A model generated the notes under the pieces. It was not told the origin of the DNA and searched no databases. It worked only from the letters and a program-made list of their open reading frames with translations. Made by a program: the position numbers and the translations under genes. Shown here in pieces: positions 1-7,886 of a stretch of DNA of 64,000 nucleotides (position 1 is its first letter; every line of letters begins with the position of its first letter). Origin of the DNA: DASZTV01 sp036268405 (lineage in GTDB: Bacteria > Actinomycetota > Actinomycetes > JAFAQI01); NCBI GenBank assembly GCA_036268405.1, contig DATAUF010000121.1, forward strand, positions 1 through 64,000, in the 5' to 3' direction.

Positions 1-122
1 TCGATCATCGCGCCGCGCAGTCCGACGAGCCGGCCTGCCAGCGTCGGCCCGACCGGCAGCTTCTCCAGCTCGTCGAGCCGGGCATCAGTGCGGCGGTACG
101 CCGCGACCAGACCCGGATGCAT
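1..122 (-). CDS. Partial N-terminus of an SOS-controlled gene, possibly DUF222/13E12-type HNH endonuclease
   Basis: Only about 40 codons are present; the gene runs off the left edge. The peptide begins MHPGLVAAYRRTDARLDELE and continues with a PVGPTLAGRL stretch. This resembles the helical N-terminus common in actinobacterial DUF222 (13E12 repeat family) proteins, but it is too short for a firm assignment. Two consecutive ATG codons exist, at 125 and 122. The 122 start is preferred because it lies 6 nt after a good -10 element, implying a leaderless mRNA. A perfect LexA box overlaps that promoter, and 13E12-family genes in mycobacteria are known to carry LexA boxes. A second, complete DUF222 gene lies at 39600-40784. 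Other SOS genes cannot be excluded. Confidence 0.5.
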   Translation of the reverse strand, partial: MHPGLVAAYRRTDARLDELEKLPVGPTLAGRLVGLRGAMI

Positions 123-125
123 CAT

Positions 126-141
126 TCGAACATACGTTCGA
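126..141 (-). promoter_or_regulatory. Perfect LexA (SOS) box
   Basis: The site reads TCGAAC-ATAC-GTTCGA, an exact match to the actinobacterial LexA operator TCGAAC-N4-GTTCGA. It covers the -10 element of the leftward promoter and abuts the start codon of the partial gene, so bound LexA would block initiation. Damage-inducible expression of the leftward gene is therefore expected. Confidence 0.88.
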
Positions 142-157
142 ATCACATCCAGGTCAA
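129..157 (-). promoter_or_regulatory. Leaderless promoter under the LexA box
   Basis: On the minus strand there is a -35 TTGACC (complement of 152-157), a spacer of exactly 17 nt, and a -10 TATGTT (complement of 129-134). The ATG at 122 begins 6 nt after the -10, so the transcript probably starts at the A of that codon. Confidence 0.65.
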
Positions 158-171
158 GACCTGAATATCGT

Positions 172-180
172 TGTGGACAA
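172..180 (-). promoter_or_regulatory. DnaA-box-like 9-mer
   Basis: The plus strand reads TGTGGACAA, which is TTGTCCACA on the minus strand. That is the preferred DnaA box of high-GC actinobacteria. An identical copy lies at 201-209. The pair sits upstream of the SOS promoter rather than at a recognisable origin, because no dnaA, dnaN or AT-rich unwinding element is nearby. Confidence 0.45.
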
Positions 181-200
181 ACAGCTTCTGGCTCTGCGCC

Positions 201-209
201 TGTGGACAA
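201..209 (-). promoter_or_regulatory. Second DnaA-box-like 9-mer
   Basis: This is an exact repeat of the TGTGGACAA motif found at 172-180, in the same orientation and 29 bp away. It may bind DnaA or be a conserved flank of DUF222-type genes; a related TGTGGATAA lies upstream of the DUF222 gene at 39516-39524. Confidence 0.45.
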
Positions 210-266
210 GAACTGGACAGATCCGGGAGCTCGAAGCCTTCCGACACCGTCCCGTTTCGACTGCGC

Positions 267-1043
267 TTAGCTCTCGGTGTTGGGGCCCATCAGCTTGATC
301 CGGCAGCCGGTCGCGTCGGCGACCTCGGCGAGCCGGCCGTACGGCGAGTCCCGAGGCTCCTGCACCAGCTGGCCGCCGAGCGAGATGGCCTTCTCGATGG
401 AGGCGTCGGTGTCCTCGACGGAGATGTAGACGCCCCACTCGGAGATGAAGTCGCCCTCGGAGTAACTCGAGGCGTCCATGATCCCGGCGGTGGCGGATTC
501 GTTCTCGCCCAGCGTCGTGTAACGGAACTCCGGGGTGTCCGACATCGTGTGGGCGTCCCAGCCGAACACGTCGCGATAGAACGCCACGTTGGCGTCGTAG
601 TCCAGGGTGTGCAGCTCGAACCACGACTGGGTGCCGACCTCACCCCGGACGCCGATGCCGGTGAAGGTCTTCGCCTCCCAGATCCCGATCCGCGCGCCCG
701 CGACGTCCGTCACGACGGCCATCGTCCCGAGGTCGCCGACGTCCATGGCGGGAACGAGCTCGCTCGCGCCGGAGCTCAGCGCGACCTCGAGGGTCTTGCG
801 GGCGTTCTCGGAGGCGAGGTAGACCGTCCATTCCTCGGGCGCCACCTGACCGGGCGCCTGCGGCATGGCTCCTGCGACGGGCGCTTCGCCACGCATGAAC
901 ATGAAGTACCCGCCGAACTCCTCCGCGGCGCTCTCGCCGGCGGTCCAGCCGAAGAGCTTGGTGTAGAAGTCTCGGGTCTTCGCCTCGTCCGAGGTCATCA
1001 TGTCGATCCAGCAGGGGACGCCGGGGGCGCTCGATGTCGTCAT
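267..1043 (-). CDS. VOC-family protein with two glyoxalase-like halves
   Basis: A cytosolic protein of 258 residues built from two vicinal-oxygen-chelate modules. The first begins near residue 8 (CWIDMMTSDEAKTRDFYTKL). The second begins near 130 (WFELHTLDYDANVAFYRDVF) and ends with the typical GCRIKLM strand. The length and arrangement match actinobacterial proteins related to the 27-kDa antigen CFP30B, whose substrate is unknown. The start at 1043 was chosen because GAGAGG lies about 8 nt upstream; an ATG at 1061 lacks such a site. The gene stands alone, with the divergent SOS promoter region beyond its 3' end. Family assignment is firm; the reaction is not known. Confidence 0.85.
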   Translation of the reverse strand: MTTSSAPGVPCWIDMMTSDEAKTRDFYTKLFGWTAGESAAEEFGGYFMFMRGEAPVAGAMPQAPGQVAPEEWTVYLASENARKTLEVALSSGASELVPAMDVGDLGTMAVVTDVAGARIGIWEAKTFTGIGVRGEVGTQSWFELHTLDYDANVAFYRDVFGWDAHTMSDTPEFRYTTLGENESATAGIMDASSYSEGDFISEWGVYISVEDTDASIEKAISLGGQLVQEPRDSPYGRLAEVADATGCRIKLMGPNTES

Positions 1044-1124
1044 GCGCGGAGCCTCTCTCATCTGTCGGCGGTCGTCGATACCTCAGACGGCAACCATCAG
1101 GAGAACTCATCGGTATGACAGGAA

Positions 1125-2279
1125 TCAGGCGAGGGCGGCGTACGCCGCGTCTTGCAAGGCGGAGTGCACCGCGAACGACTCGGGGCTGTCGAGCATCCGT
1201 TGGGTAAGCGTGATCACGACGAGATCGCGCAGCGGATCGACGAGCCACGTGCTTCCCAGCCCGCCGGCCCAGCCGAACGAACCAGTCCGTGGTCCGTTCG
1301 TCACGATCGCGATGCAGTAGCCCCAGCCGCCGCCGTCCAGGAACGCCTCGGCCGCGCTGCCGGCCTGGGCCGGCGTGATCTGGTTCGTCGTCATCTCCGC
1401 GACGGCGGCAGCAGACAGGACAGGGTCGCCACCGCGGAGGAACATCCGGGCGAACGCGAGCAGGTCGTCGGCGGTGGAGACCAGCCCGCCGGCCCCATCG
1501 GCAAAGGCGGGTGGTCGGCTCCACGCGCCGGACGGCGAGTCAAAGATGGTCGTCGCGTCCGCGGCGTACGACGTGGGCAGGCGGTTCGTCTCGGCCGTCG
1601 ACATCGCGGTGTCGTTCATGCCAAGCGGCTCGAAGACGCGGCCGCGGAGTACGTCGGGGAAGGGCTCGCCCGCCGCTCGCGCCGCCAGCACGCCGAGCAC
1701 CGACGCGCCCGTGTTGTAGAGCCAACGCTCACCCGGCTGTGCAGCGAGCGGCAACGCGCCGAGCGCCTGCATCCAGGCGTCAGGCTCGGCCTGCTTGCCG
1801 GGCTGCGGCGGGCCGAACGTGCACAGCGGCTCGGCCGCGCCGGCCGCGAAGATTGGCGGCGGCTGCGCCGCGGTGAACATCTCGACGGCCACGCCGAGCC
1901 CGAACGTGAAGGTCAGCAGGTCGCGGGTCGTGATCGGCCGCTTCGCCGCCTCGGTGTCGTCGAGCGGCCCGTCCAGCTGCCGCAGGACTTGGCGGTCGCC
2001 GAGCTCGGGTAGCAGCCGGTCAACCGGTTCGTCGAGCTCGATCAACCCTTCGGCGACCAGCGAAAGGATCGCCACTGCCGTGATCGGCTTGGTGGTCGAT
2101 GAGATCCGGAAGAGCGTGTCCCGCTGCATCGGATCGCCGCCGCGCGACATGGCTCCGCGCGTGATGACGTGGACCTGGTCAGCGTGCGCGACGAGCGCGA
2201 CGACGCCGGGCTGAGTGGGGTCCGGAACCTGCTCAGTCGCGATCTCGTCGATCGCTACGAGCCCGTCTTCGGTCAGCAT
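1125..2279 (-). CDS. Serine hydrolase of the beta-lactamase class C / esterase fold
   Basis: A 384-residue protein of the penicillin-binding-like serine hydrolase family, which includes esterases and D-aminopeptidases. The catalytic S-x-x-K tetrad is S61-T-T-K64 within RISSTTKPI. A WLYNTGAS segment stands where the Tyr motif is expected, and FGWAGGLG replaces the third KTG/HSG box. No signal peptide is visible, which favours a cytosolic esterase over a true beta-lactamase. The start at 2279 has GGAG 7 nt upstream. A longer frame continues upstream, but there it runs antisense to the SRPBCC gene. It diverges from the SRPBCC/mce operon with about 108 bp between starts. Its substrate is unknown. 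Confidence 0.87.
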   Translation of the reverse strand: MLTEDGLVAIDEIATEQVPDPTQPGVVALVAHADQVHVITRGAMSRGGDPMQRDTLFRISSTTKPITAVAILSLVAEGLIELDEPVDRLLPELGDRQVLRQLDGPLDDTEAAKRPITTRDLLTFTFGLGVAVEMFTAAQPPPIFAAGAAEPLCTFGPPQPGKQAEPDAWMQALGALPLAAQPGERWLYNTGASVLGVLAARAAGEPFPDVLRGRVFEPLGMNDTAMSTAETNRLPTSYAADATTIFDSPSGAWSRPPAFADGAGGLVSTADDLLAFARMFLRGGDPVLSAAAVAEMTTNQITPAQAGSAAEAFLDGGGWGYCIAIVTNGPRTGSFGWAGGLGSTWLVDPLRDLVVITLTQRMLDSPESFAVHSALQDAAYAALA

Positions 2280-2387
2280 GTCCGCTCCAATCCTTCGCCC
2301 CGCCTCGAGATGTTGACCATCCGCGGACAGAAAAGTCATCGGTGGAACATTGCGCCCGGATTGCCGGAATGGGCCAAGATGTCCGCC

Positions 2388-2852
2388 ATGGCAGACAAGC
2401 ACGTCCAGGTGTCGACCGAGATCGCGTGCGATGCGGGCGATCTCTACGACATGGTCTCCGAGCTCTCCGACATGGGGAAGTGGAGCCCGGAAGCGCTCGG
2501 CGGCCGGTGGGTGGGCGGCGCGACAGGTCCCACTGTCGGTGCTCGTTTCCACGGCAGCAACCGCTCCGGCTGGCGCCGCTGGTCGACCACGGCGGAGGTC
2601 ACCGAGGCTGAGCGCGGCAAGCGCTTCGCGTTCCGCGTCAGGTTCGCGACGGTTCCGATCGCTGCGTGGTCCTATGACTTCACCGCATCCGGTGCCGCCA
2701 CGGTGGTCACCGAGACCTGGACCGATCTGCGCCCCTGGTGGATGGACAAGAGCTCGGGGCCGATCATGGGCGTCAGCGATCGGGCTGGTCACAACCGCAA
2801 GAACATGGAGGCCACGCTCGCGACGCTGAAGAGCAGCGCCGAGGAGAAGTAG
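2388..2852 (+). CDS. SRPBCC-family lipid/ligand-binding protein at the head of the mce operon
   Basis: A 154-residue polyketide-cyclase/START-like protein. It has the typical N-terminal strand VQVSTEIACDAGDLYDMVSE, a central glycine-rich turn, a WSYDF strand and a long C-terminal helix. Such proteins bind hydrophobic ligands in a helix-grip pocket. It ends 5 bp before yrbEA, so it is probably co-transcribed with the lipid importer; a role in handling imported lipid is an inference. The ATG at 2379 is an alternative start three codons upstream. No strong ribosome-binding site is visible for either. Confidence 0.82.
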   Translation: MADKHVQVSTEIACDAGDLYDMVSELSDMGKWSPEALGGRWVGGATGPTVGARFHGSNRSGWRRWSTTAEVTEAERGKRFAFRVRFATVPIAAWSYDFTASGAATVVTETWTDLRPWWMDKSSGPIMGVSDRAGHNRKNMEATLATLKSSAEEK

Positions 2853-2857
2853 CACCG

Positions 2858-3670
2858 GTGGCGAAGAGCCTCGACCGTTCTGCGCTGGTCGCTACTGCAG
2901 GCGCGGGTCTTGGCGCCGCCGGTGACCTGTACGCGCTCGCCGGCGACACGATGCTCGCCGGCATGCAAGGCGTCTTGCGCCGCACCTTCCCGTGGCGCGA
3001 GATGGTCAGCCAGGCGTGGTTCATCGCAAGCGTGTGTGTCCTGCCGGCCATCCTCGTGGCCATCCCGTTCGGCATCCTCGTGGCGGTCGAAGTCGGGTCG
3101 GTCGCACATCAGATCGGAGCGGACTCCTACACCGGCGCGGTCGATGCGCTGACCATTGTGCGCGAAGCGGCGCCATTGGTGACCGCGTTGATGATCGCCG
3201 GCGTCGGAGGCTCGGCGATCTGTGCTGACCTGGGCGCGCGCAAGATCCGCGACGAGATCGATGCCCTCGAAGTCATGGGAATCTCGCCGATCGAGCGACT
3301 GGTCGCGCCGCGCCTGGCGGCCGCAGTCATCGTCACCGTCCTGCTCAACGGCATCGTGTTGTTCGTCGGCGTCGCGGGCGGCTACCTCTACGAAGTGTGG
3401 GTCGGGCACGGCACGCCGGGCAGCTTCCTTCGAACATTCACGGAGTTCACCGCCTTCAGCGACATCGTGGTCGGGGAGATCAAGGCGGCGGTGTTCGGTG
3501 TCATCGCCGCTCTCGTTGCCGGCTACAAGGGGCTCGGGGTCAAAGGCGGGCCGAAGGGTGTCGGCGACGCGGTCAACCAGTCCGTCGTGATCAGCTTCCT
3601 GCTGGTGTTCGTGGCCAACACGGTCATCTCGCAGATCTACCTGATCCTCGTCCCCCCACACGGTCCCTGA
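2858..3670 (+). CDS. yrbEA: YrbE-type permease, first subunit of the Mce lipid transporter
   Basis: A 270-residue MlaE/YrbE permease with about five membrane spans. The family signature region, GARKIRDEIDALEVMGISPI, is at roughly residues 126-145. In Mce systems two YrbE proteins form the inner-membrane channel, which works with an MceG/MlaF ATPase to draw lipids inward through the MceA-F hexamer. The start is GTG at 2858, 5 bp after the SRPBCC stop. The stop overlaps the next ATG (TGATG). No ATPase gene lies in the window, so MceG must be encoded elsewhere, as in mycobacteria. Confidence 0.95.
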   Translation: MAKSLDRSALVATAGAGLGAAGDLYALAGDTMLAGMQGVLRRTFPWREMVSQAWFIASVCVLPAILVAIPFGILVAVEVGSVAHQIGADSYTGAVDALTIVREAAPLVTALMIAGVGGSAICADLGARKIRDEIDALEVMGISPIERLVAPRLAAAVIVTVLLNGIVLFVGVAGGYLYEVWVGHGTPGSFLRTFTEFTAFSDIVVGEIKAAVFGVIAALVAGYKGLGVKGGPKGVGDAVNQSVVISFLLVFVANTVISQIYLILVPPHGP

Positions 3671-4557
3671 TGACGACGCACCTCGATCCGCATCCGGACC
3701 CGCTCGCCGGGCTGTCGCCGCCCCGGCCGGTGCGCGTCGCGGTCTCGGCGTTCAGCCGCATCGTCGACGTTCTGGTCGAGCTCGGGACGCAGCTTCGCTT
3801 CTACGTACGCGCGCTTCTATGGCTGCCGCGCGCCGCGGTTCGTTACTGGCGTGAGGTCGCCCGGTTGGTCGCCGAGATCAGCTTCGGATCCGGGGCGTTG
3901 CTCGTCGGCGGCGGCACCGTGGCGGTCATCTTCGCGCTGTCCTTCTTCTCGGGCAGTGAGCTCGGCCTGCAGGGCTTCAAGGGCCTGCAGATCATCGGGC
4001 TCGCTCCGTTGTCCGGTGTGATCTCGGCGTACGCCAACACCCGTGAGATCGCGCCGATCGTGGCCGGCGTCGGGTTGGCGGCGCAGGTGGGCTGCGGCTT
4101 CACCGCTCAGCTCGGCGCGATGCGGATCTCGGAAGAGGTGGATGCGCTCGAGGTCATGGCGGTGCCGTCGCTGCCCTATCTCGTGACCACGCGGATCCTC
4201 GCGGCGTTCACGGCCGTCGTGCCGCTCTACCTCGTCGGCCTCTTCGCCTCATACGTCGCGACGGAGGTCGAGGTCGTCTATCTCAATCACCAGTCGAAGG
4301 GCACGTATCTCTACTACTTCCACCGCTTCCTGCCGGTAGAGGAGCTGTTCTACTCGCTGGTGAAGGCGGTGGTGTTCGCGATCATCGTGACGCTGGTGCA
4401 CTGCTACTACGGCTACACGGCGACGGGTGGTCCGGAGGGTGTCGGGCGGGCGGCGGGACGGGCGCTGCGCACCAGCATCGTCGCGATCGTGATCTTCGAT
4501 CTGGTGCTGACGTTCGTGTTGTACGGCGCGAACCCGTCCGTCCGGATCTCCGGATGA
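3670..4557 (+). CDS. yrbEB: YrbE-type permease, second subunit
   Basis: A 295-residue MlaE-family permease, the partner of YrbEA. A short N-terminal cytosolic part rich in Pro and His precedes an amphipathic helix and about five membrane spans. The conserved EQ-loop-like segment MRISEEVDALEVMAVPSLPY is intact. The start overlaps the yrbEA stop by one base and the stop overlaps the mceA start by four (ATGA), indicating translational coupling. The pairing of two YrbE genes before six mce genes is the canonical actinobacterial layout. Confidence 0.95.
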   Translation: MTTHLDPHPDPLAGLSPPRPVRVAVSAFSRIVDVLVELGTQLRFYVRALLWLPRAAVRYWREVARLVAEISFGSGALLVGGGTVAVIFALSFFSGSELGLQGFKGLQIIGLAPLSGVISAYANTREIAPIVAGVGLAAQVGCGFTAQLGAMRISEEVDALEVMAVPSLPYLVTTRILAAFTAVVPLYLVGLFASYVATEVEVVYLNHQSKGTYLYYFHRFLPVEELFYSLVKAVVFAIIVTLVHCYYGYTATGGPEGVGRAAGRALRTSIVAIVIFDLVLTFVLYGANPSVRISG

Positions 4558-5741
4558 GCGGGTTCTGGGGCGGTCGTGCCGGCGTCGCGATCAGCGGACT
4601 GCTGTTCCTGGTGATCGTCGCCGGCCTCTCGGTGGTCGGCGTCGCCTACGGCTTCGGCGTCTTCTCGACGTCGAGCGCCGTCACGGCGACGCTTCCCGAG
4701 GCGGGTCCGGCACTCGGCCCGGGCTCGGAGGTCGAGTACCGCGGCGTGCTGGTCGGCTCGCTCGGGAGCATTCACCGCACCCTGCGGAACGCGGTGCTGA
4801 CGCTGCGGATCGACCCATCTCAGCTGTCGAAGATCCCGGCGGGGGTGACCGTGCGCCTGGTCCCGCGCAGCGTGTTCGGCGACCTTTACGTCGATCTCGT
4901 GCCGCCCGCGCACCTTGCCGGACCGCCCCAGTCCAACGTTCATCTGGAAACCGGTGCGCATCTCGTCGCGGACACCTCCACCCCGACGGTCGAGCTGGAC
5001 CAGGCCCTCGACGCGGGGTACCAGCTGCTGACCGCAGTGCAGCCAGAAAAGCTCAGCGCCACGTTGACCGCCATCGCGTCGGCGTTGAACGGCCGGGGCG
5101 CCGAGCTCGGCGACCTGATCGACCAGCTCGAGCACTACACGACGAAGGTGGCGCCGCACACCGGTGAGCTGATCCACGACATCGCGACGCTGGGCACGGT
5201 GGGCGACGAGCTGTCGCGAGATGCGCCGGACCTGCTCCAGACGCTCGACAACGCGATCGCGACGTCGCGGACGGTGCACGGCAGTCAGGCGCAGATCACC
5301 AAGCTGCTCGCCGAAGGCCCAGGCGTCGCGGCCAGCACCCGACGGCTGCTGGCGGTCAACCAGCACAAGGTCCACGAGCTGGTCCACCTGCTGCACCCGG
5401 TCGTCGCCGTCCTCAAGGGCAACCAGGCCAACCTGGTGCGCGCGGTGAAGCAGCTGCGGCTGTTCCTCCTTGGTGCTGCGCGCGCGCTGGGCCATGGTCC
5501 GTGGCTGCAGGTCAACGTCGAGCCGGACGTGAATCCGCTGGACTCGCAGGGCTACACCGCCGTCGAGTGCCCGCGCTACGCCGGAGTTCCCGGAACCAAC
5601 TGCCCCGGAGCGACGGCTGCGTCTCGTGCTGCATCGAGCGCGGCGGTGCGGGCCGCGTCCGACGCCCTCGCGCACTTCTCGATCACGAAGCTCATCCTCG
5701 CGCCGCTGCTCGCCGCCCTGTCTTTGGTGGTCAATCCATGA
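4554..5741 (+). CDS. mceA: MCE-family protein A
   Basis: A 395-residue mammalian-cell-entry protein. One N-terminal membrane anchor (about residues 10-32) is followed by the MCE/MlaD beta-domain, including GPGSEVEYRGVLVGSLGSI. A long alpha-helical region comes next, which in related systems forms the needle or tunnel, and then a Cys-containing C-terminal tail. As the first of six consecutive mce genes it is the MceA equivalent. It is shorter than Mce1A of M. tuberculosis (about 450 residues). It acts in the envelope as part of a lipid-conducting hexamer; the substrate (sterol, fatty acid or other lipid) cannot be read from sequence. Confidence 0.93.
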   Translation: MSGFWGGRAGVAISGLLFLVIVAGLSVVGVAYGFGVFSTSSAVTATLPEAGPALGPGSEVEYRGVLVGSLGSIHRTLRNAVLTLRIDPSQLSKIPAGVTVRLVPRSVFGDLYVDLVPPAHLAGPPQSNVHLETGAHLVADTSTPTVELDQALDAGYQLLTAVQPEKLSATLTAIASALNGRGAELGDLIDQLEHYTTKVAPHTGELIHDIATLGTVGDELSRDAPDLLQTLDNAIATSRTVHGSQAQITKLLAEGPGVAASTRRLLAVNQHKVHELVHLLHPVVAVLKGNQANLVRAVKQLRLFLLGAARALGHGPWLQVNVEPDVNPLDSQGYTAVECPRYAGVPGTNCPGATAASRAASSAAVRAASDALAHFSITKLILAPLLAALSLVVNP

Positions 5742-5794
5742 CGGCCGGCGTAGCCGGCGCCGTTGTAGGGCGGCGGGCGGGGACGTGGACGTGA
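5738..5794 (+). CDS. 18-codon ORF coupled between mceA and mceB
   Basis: The mceA stop overlaps an ATG (ATGA at 5738), which opens an ORF of only 18 codons. Its TGA overlaps the GTG start of mceB (GTGA at 5791). The peptide (MTAGVAGAVVGRRAGTWT) has no recognisable motif. It could carry ribosomes across the only gap in an otherwise fully overlapping mce series, or it could be chance. No homology claim is made. Confidence 0.3.
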   Translation: MTAGVAGAVVGRRAGTWT

Positions 5795-6873
5795 GCATGT
5801 GGCGTACCGGGGTGAAGCTGACCATCTTCGTGGTCGTCTCGCTGTTGCTCACCTTGATCGTCTCGAACACCGTGACCCGTCCGCTCGGCCATTCGACGTA
5901 CACCTATCGCGCGTTGTTCACCGATGCCTCCGGCCTGCGACCCGGCGACGACGTCGACATCGCGGGGGTGCGAGTGGGTCGGGTGACGGGGGAGAAGCTG
6001 TCCGGCGATGCGGTCTACGCCGACGGCAAGAGCTATCCCGACGACGCTCTCGTGACCTTCGAGGTCGAGCGGTCCCAGCGGTTCACGACTGGAGCGCGCG
6101 CCGAGATCCGCTACGAGGACCTGCTCGGGGCGAGGTTCCTGTCGCTCGAGCAAGCCACTCCGACCAGCACGTCAATGTCCGGCGGGGCGGTCTTCTATCC
6201 GGACCGCACAGCGCCTGCGCTGTCCCTGACCGCGCTGTTCAACGGGTTCAAGCCGTTGTTCTCGGCGCTGTCCCCGGGGCAGGCAAACCAGCTCGCAGCG
6301 GACATCGTCGCTGACTTCCAGGGCGAGGGCGGCAGCATCACCGCGCTGCTCGGCAACATCGCGAAGCTGACCGGCAACCTCAGCCAGCGCGACAACCTCA
6401 TCGGTCAGGTCATCGGCAACCTCGACGTCGTGCTGAGCAGCGTCGCGGACCACGACGGTGACCTCGCTTCGCTGATTGCGCAGCTCCAGTCGCTCACTCA
6501 CGGTCTCGCCGCCGACCGGCACCAGATCGCCGGCGCACTCGGCGGCCTCGACGCCGTCGCACGATCGATCGGCAACCTCGTCGGCAAGGGCGAGCCGATC
6601 CTGCATCACGACATCGGAGACCTGTTCCTTGTCGCCGGCACCTTGGTCCGCAACGAGAAGGTGCTCGCCGCGGCGGTCCGGGCGCTCCCAATCGGTGCCG
6701 CGGCGTTCAGCCGCAGCCTCGGCTACGGCAGCTGGCTGAACGGCTACGTGTGCGCCGTCGCGGTCAAGACCGGCAAGCTCGCGGTGCCGGTCGAGGTCAA
6801 CGGGCAGGTCGTCCACTCGGCGGTGTGCCGGACGACGTCGTCCGCGTCCGCGCGGTCGGGAAGTGCGCGGTGA
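5791..6873 (+). CDS. mceB: MCE-family protein B
   Basis: A 360-residue MCE protein. An N-terminal membrane helix at about residues 8-28 is followed by the MCE domain with LFTDASGLRPGDDVDIAGVR at about 44-63. The helical segment has heptad-like Leu/Ile spacing, and the C-terminal region contains two Cys residues. The start is taken as GTG at 5791, with GGGCGGGGAC just upstream; GTG at 5785 and ATG at 5797 are in-frame alternatives. It is the second subunit of the Mce hexamer. The stop overlaps the next GTG start. Confidence 0.92.
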   Translation: MSMWRTGVKLTIFVVVSLLLTLIVSNTVTRPLGHSTYTYRALFTDASGLRPGDDVDIAGVRVGRVTGEKLSGDAVYADGKSYPDDALVTFEVERSQRFTTGARAEIRYEDLLGARFLSLEQATPTSTSMSGGAVFYPDRTAPALSLTALFNGFKPLFSALSPGQANQLAADIVADFQGEGGSITALLGNIAKLTGNLSQRDNLIGQVIGNLDVVLSSVADHDGDLASLIAQLQSLTHGLAADRHQIAGALGGLDAVARSIGNLVGKGEPILHHDIGDLFLVAGTLVRNEKVLAAAVRALPIGAAAFSRSLGYGSWLNGYVCAVAVKTGKLAVPVEVNGQVVHSAVCRTTSSASARSGSAR

Positions 6874-7886
6874 GAGCGCTGTTCGGCTGGTTCGAGACCC
6901 CGATGCGCTCCCGCAGCCGCGTGGTCGTAGGCCTCGTCGGGACCGTCACGATGGTGGCGGTGCTCGCTGCCGTCGTCCTGCTGCCCAAGGTCTCGGTCTT
7001 CTCCTCTGACCGCTCATATTCGGCTGACTTCGCCCAGGCCGCAGGGCTGTCGAGCGGGGACGACGTCCGCGTCGCCGGGATACCCGAGGGCACAGTGACC
7101 GGCGTACATCTCGACCATGCGGTGATCCGCGTCGACTTCACCCTGCCGAAGAGCGTGCAGCTCGGTGACGCGACGTCGGCGTCGATCGAGGTCGCGACGC
7201 TGCTCGGCACGAAGTACGTCGAGCTCACCCCCGCCGGACAGGGGCGGCTGTCGACCTCAACCCCTATCCCGATCGTGCGGACCAAGGTGCCGTTCGACCT
7301 GGCGGACGTGACAAACGGCCTGTCAGCGACAGTGAGCGGTCTGGACATCCCCACGCTGCGGACCGCGCTGCGGACGGTGAGCCAGACGTTCGCCCACACG
7401 CCGACCGTCACGCGAAAGGTCTTGAAGGGGCTGGCCGGCATCTCCCGCGTCGTGGTCGCGCGGCAGGGCCAGCTGCAGGATCTGCTGGCCAGCACACGGA
7501 CTGTCACCGCGACGTTGGCCTCGCAGCGTCACTCGCTTGACGCGCTGTTTGAAGATGCCGACCAGATCCTCGCCACGTTGCGGGCGCGCCGCGTGGTGAT
7601 TCATGAGCTGCTCGTCGACTCCAGCAAGCTCGGCCAGGAGCTCACCCGGCTGGTGACTCACAACGCCGCCACTCTCGGACCGCTGCTGGACCGACTGCAC
7701 GTCGTGACGACCTTGCTCCGCAAGGACGACCACGTGCTCGGCCACGCGGTGGACCTGCTGGCGCCTGCCAGCCGCGGACTCGCCAACGCGACCGGGGATG
7801 GTCCCTACATCAACATCAACCTGCCGTACCTGTTGATCCCGGACAACGTGCTGTGCGGCTTCTCGGTCGCCAAGGGGTGCCACTGA
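6870..7886 (+). CDS. mceC: MCE-family protein C
   Basis: A 338-residue MCE protein starting with GTG inside the mceB stop (GTGA). An N-terminal anchor near residues 18-40 precedes the MCE domain (FAQAAGLSSGDDVRVAGIPE), then a long helical tail ending in the short NVLCGFSVAKGCH segment. It is much shorter than Mce1C (about 515 residues) because the Pro-rich C-terminal extension is absent. It belongs to the same translationally coupled operon. Confidence 0.92.
   Translation: MRALFGWFETPMRSRSRVVVGLVGTVTMVAVLAAVVLLPKVSVFSSDRSYSADFAQAAGLSSGDDVRVAGIPEGTVTGVHLDHAVIRVDFTLPKSVQLGDATSASIEVATLLGTKYVELTPAGQGRLSTSTPIPIVRTKVPFDLADVTNGLSATVSGLDIPTLRTALRTVSQTFAHTPTVTRKVLKGLAGISRVVVARQGQLQDLLASTRTVTATLASQRHSLDALFEDADQILATLRARRVVIHELLVDSSKLGQELTRLVTHNAATLGPLLDRLHVVTTLLRKDDHVLGHAVDLLAPASRGLANATGDGPYININLPYLLIPDNVLCGFSVAKGCH

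Noticed and set aside
172..209. Chromosomal replication origin
   Set aside because: Only two DnaA-box-like 9-mers are present, with no dnaA/dnaN genes, no AT-rich unwinding element and no further boxes.
171..1118. Long open frame on the plus strand opposite the VOC gene
   Set aside because: It is the antisense of a clear two-module VOC protein; its translation has no motif and reflects high GC content.
2280..2855. N-terminal extension of the serine hydrolase frame
   Set aside because: The extra sequence is antisense to the SRPBCC gene and has no homology; a good ribosome-binding site supports the start at 2279.
4413..5903. Large minus-strand frame opposite mceA
   Set aside because: Arg/Asp/Gln-rich translation without domains, fully covered by mceA.
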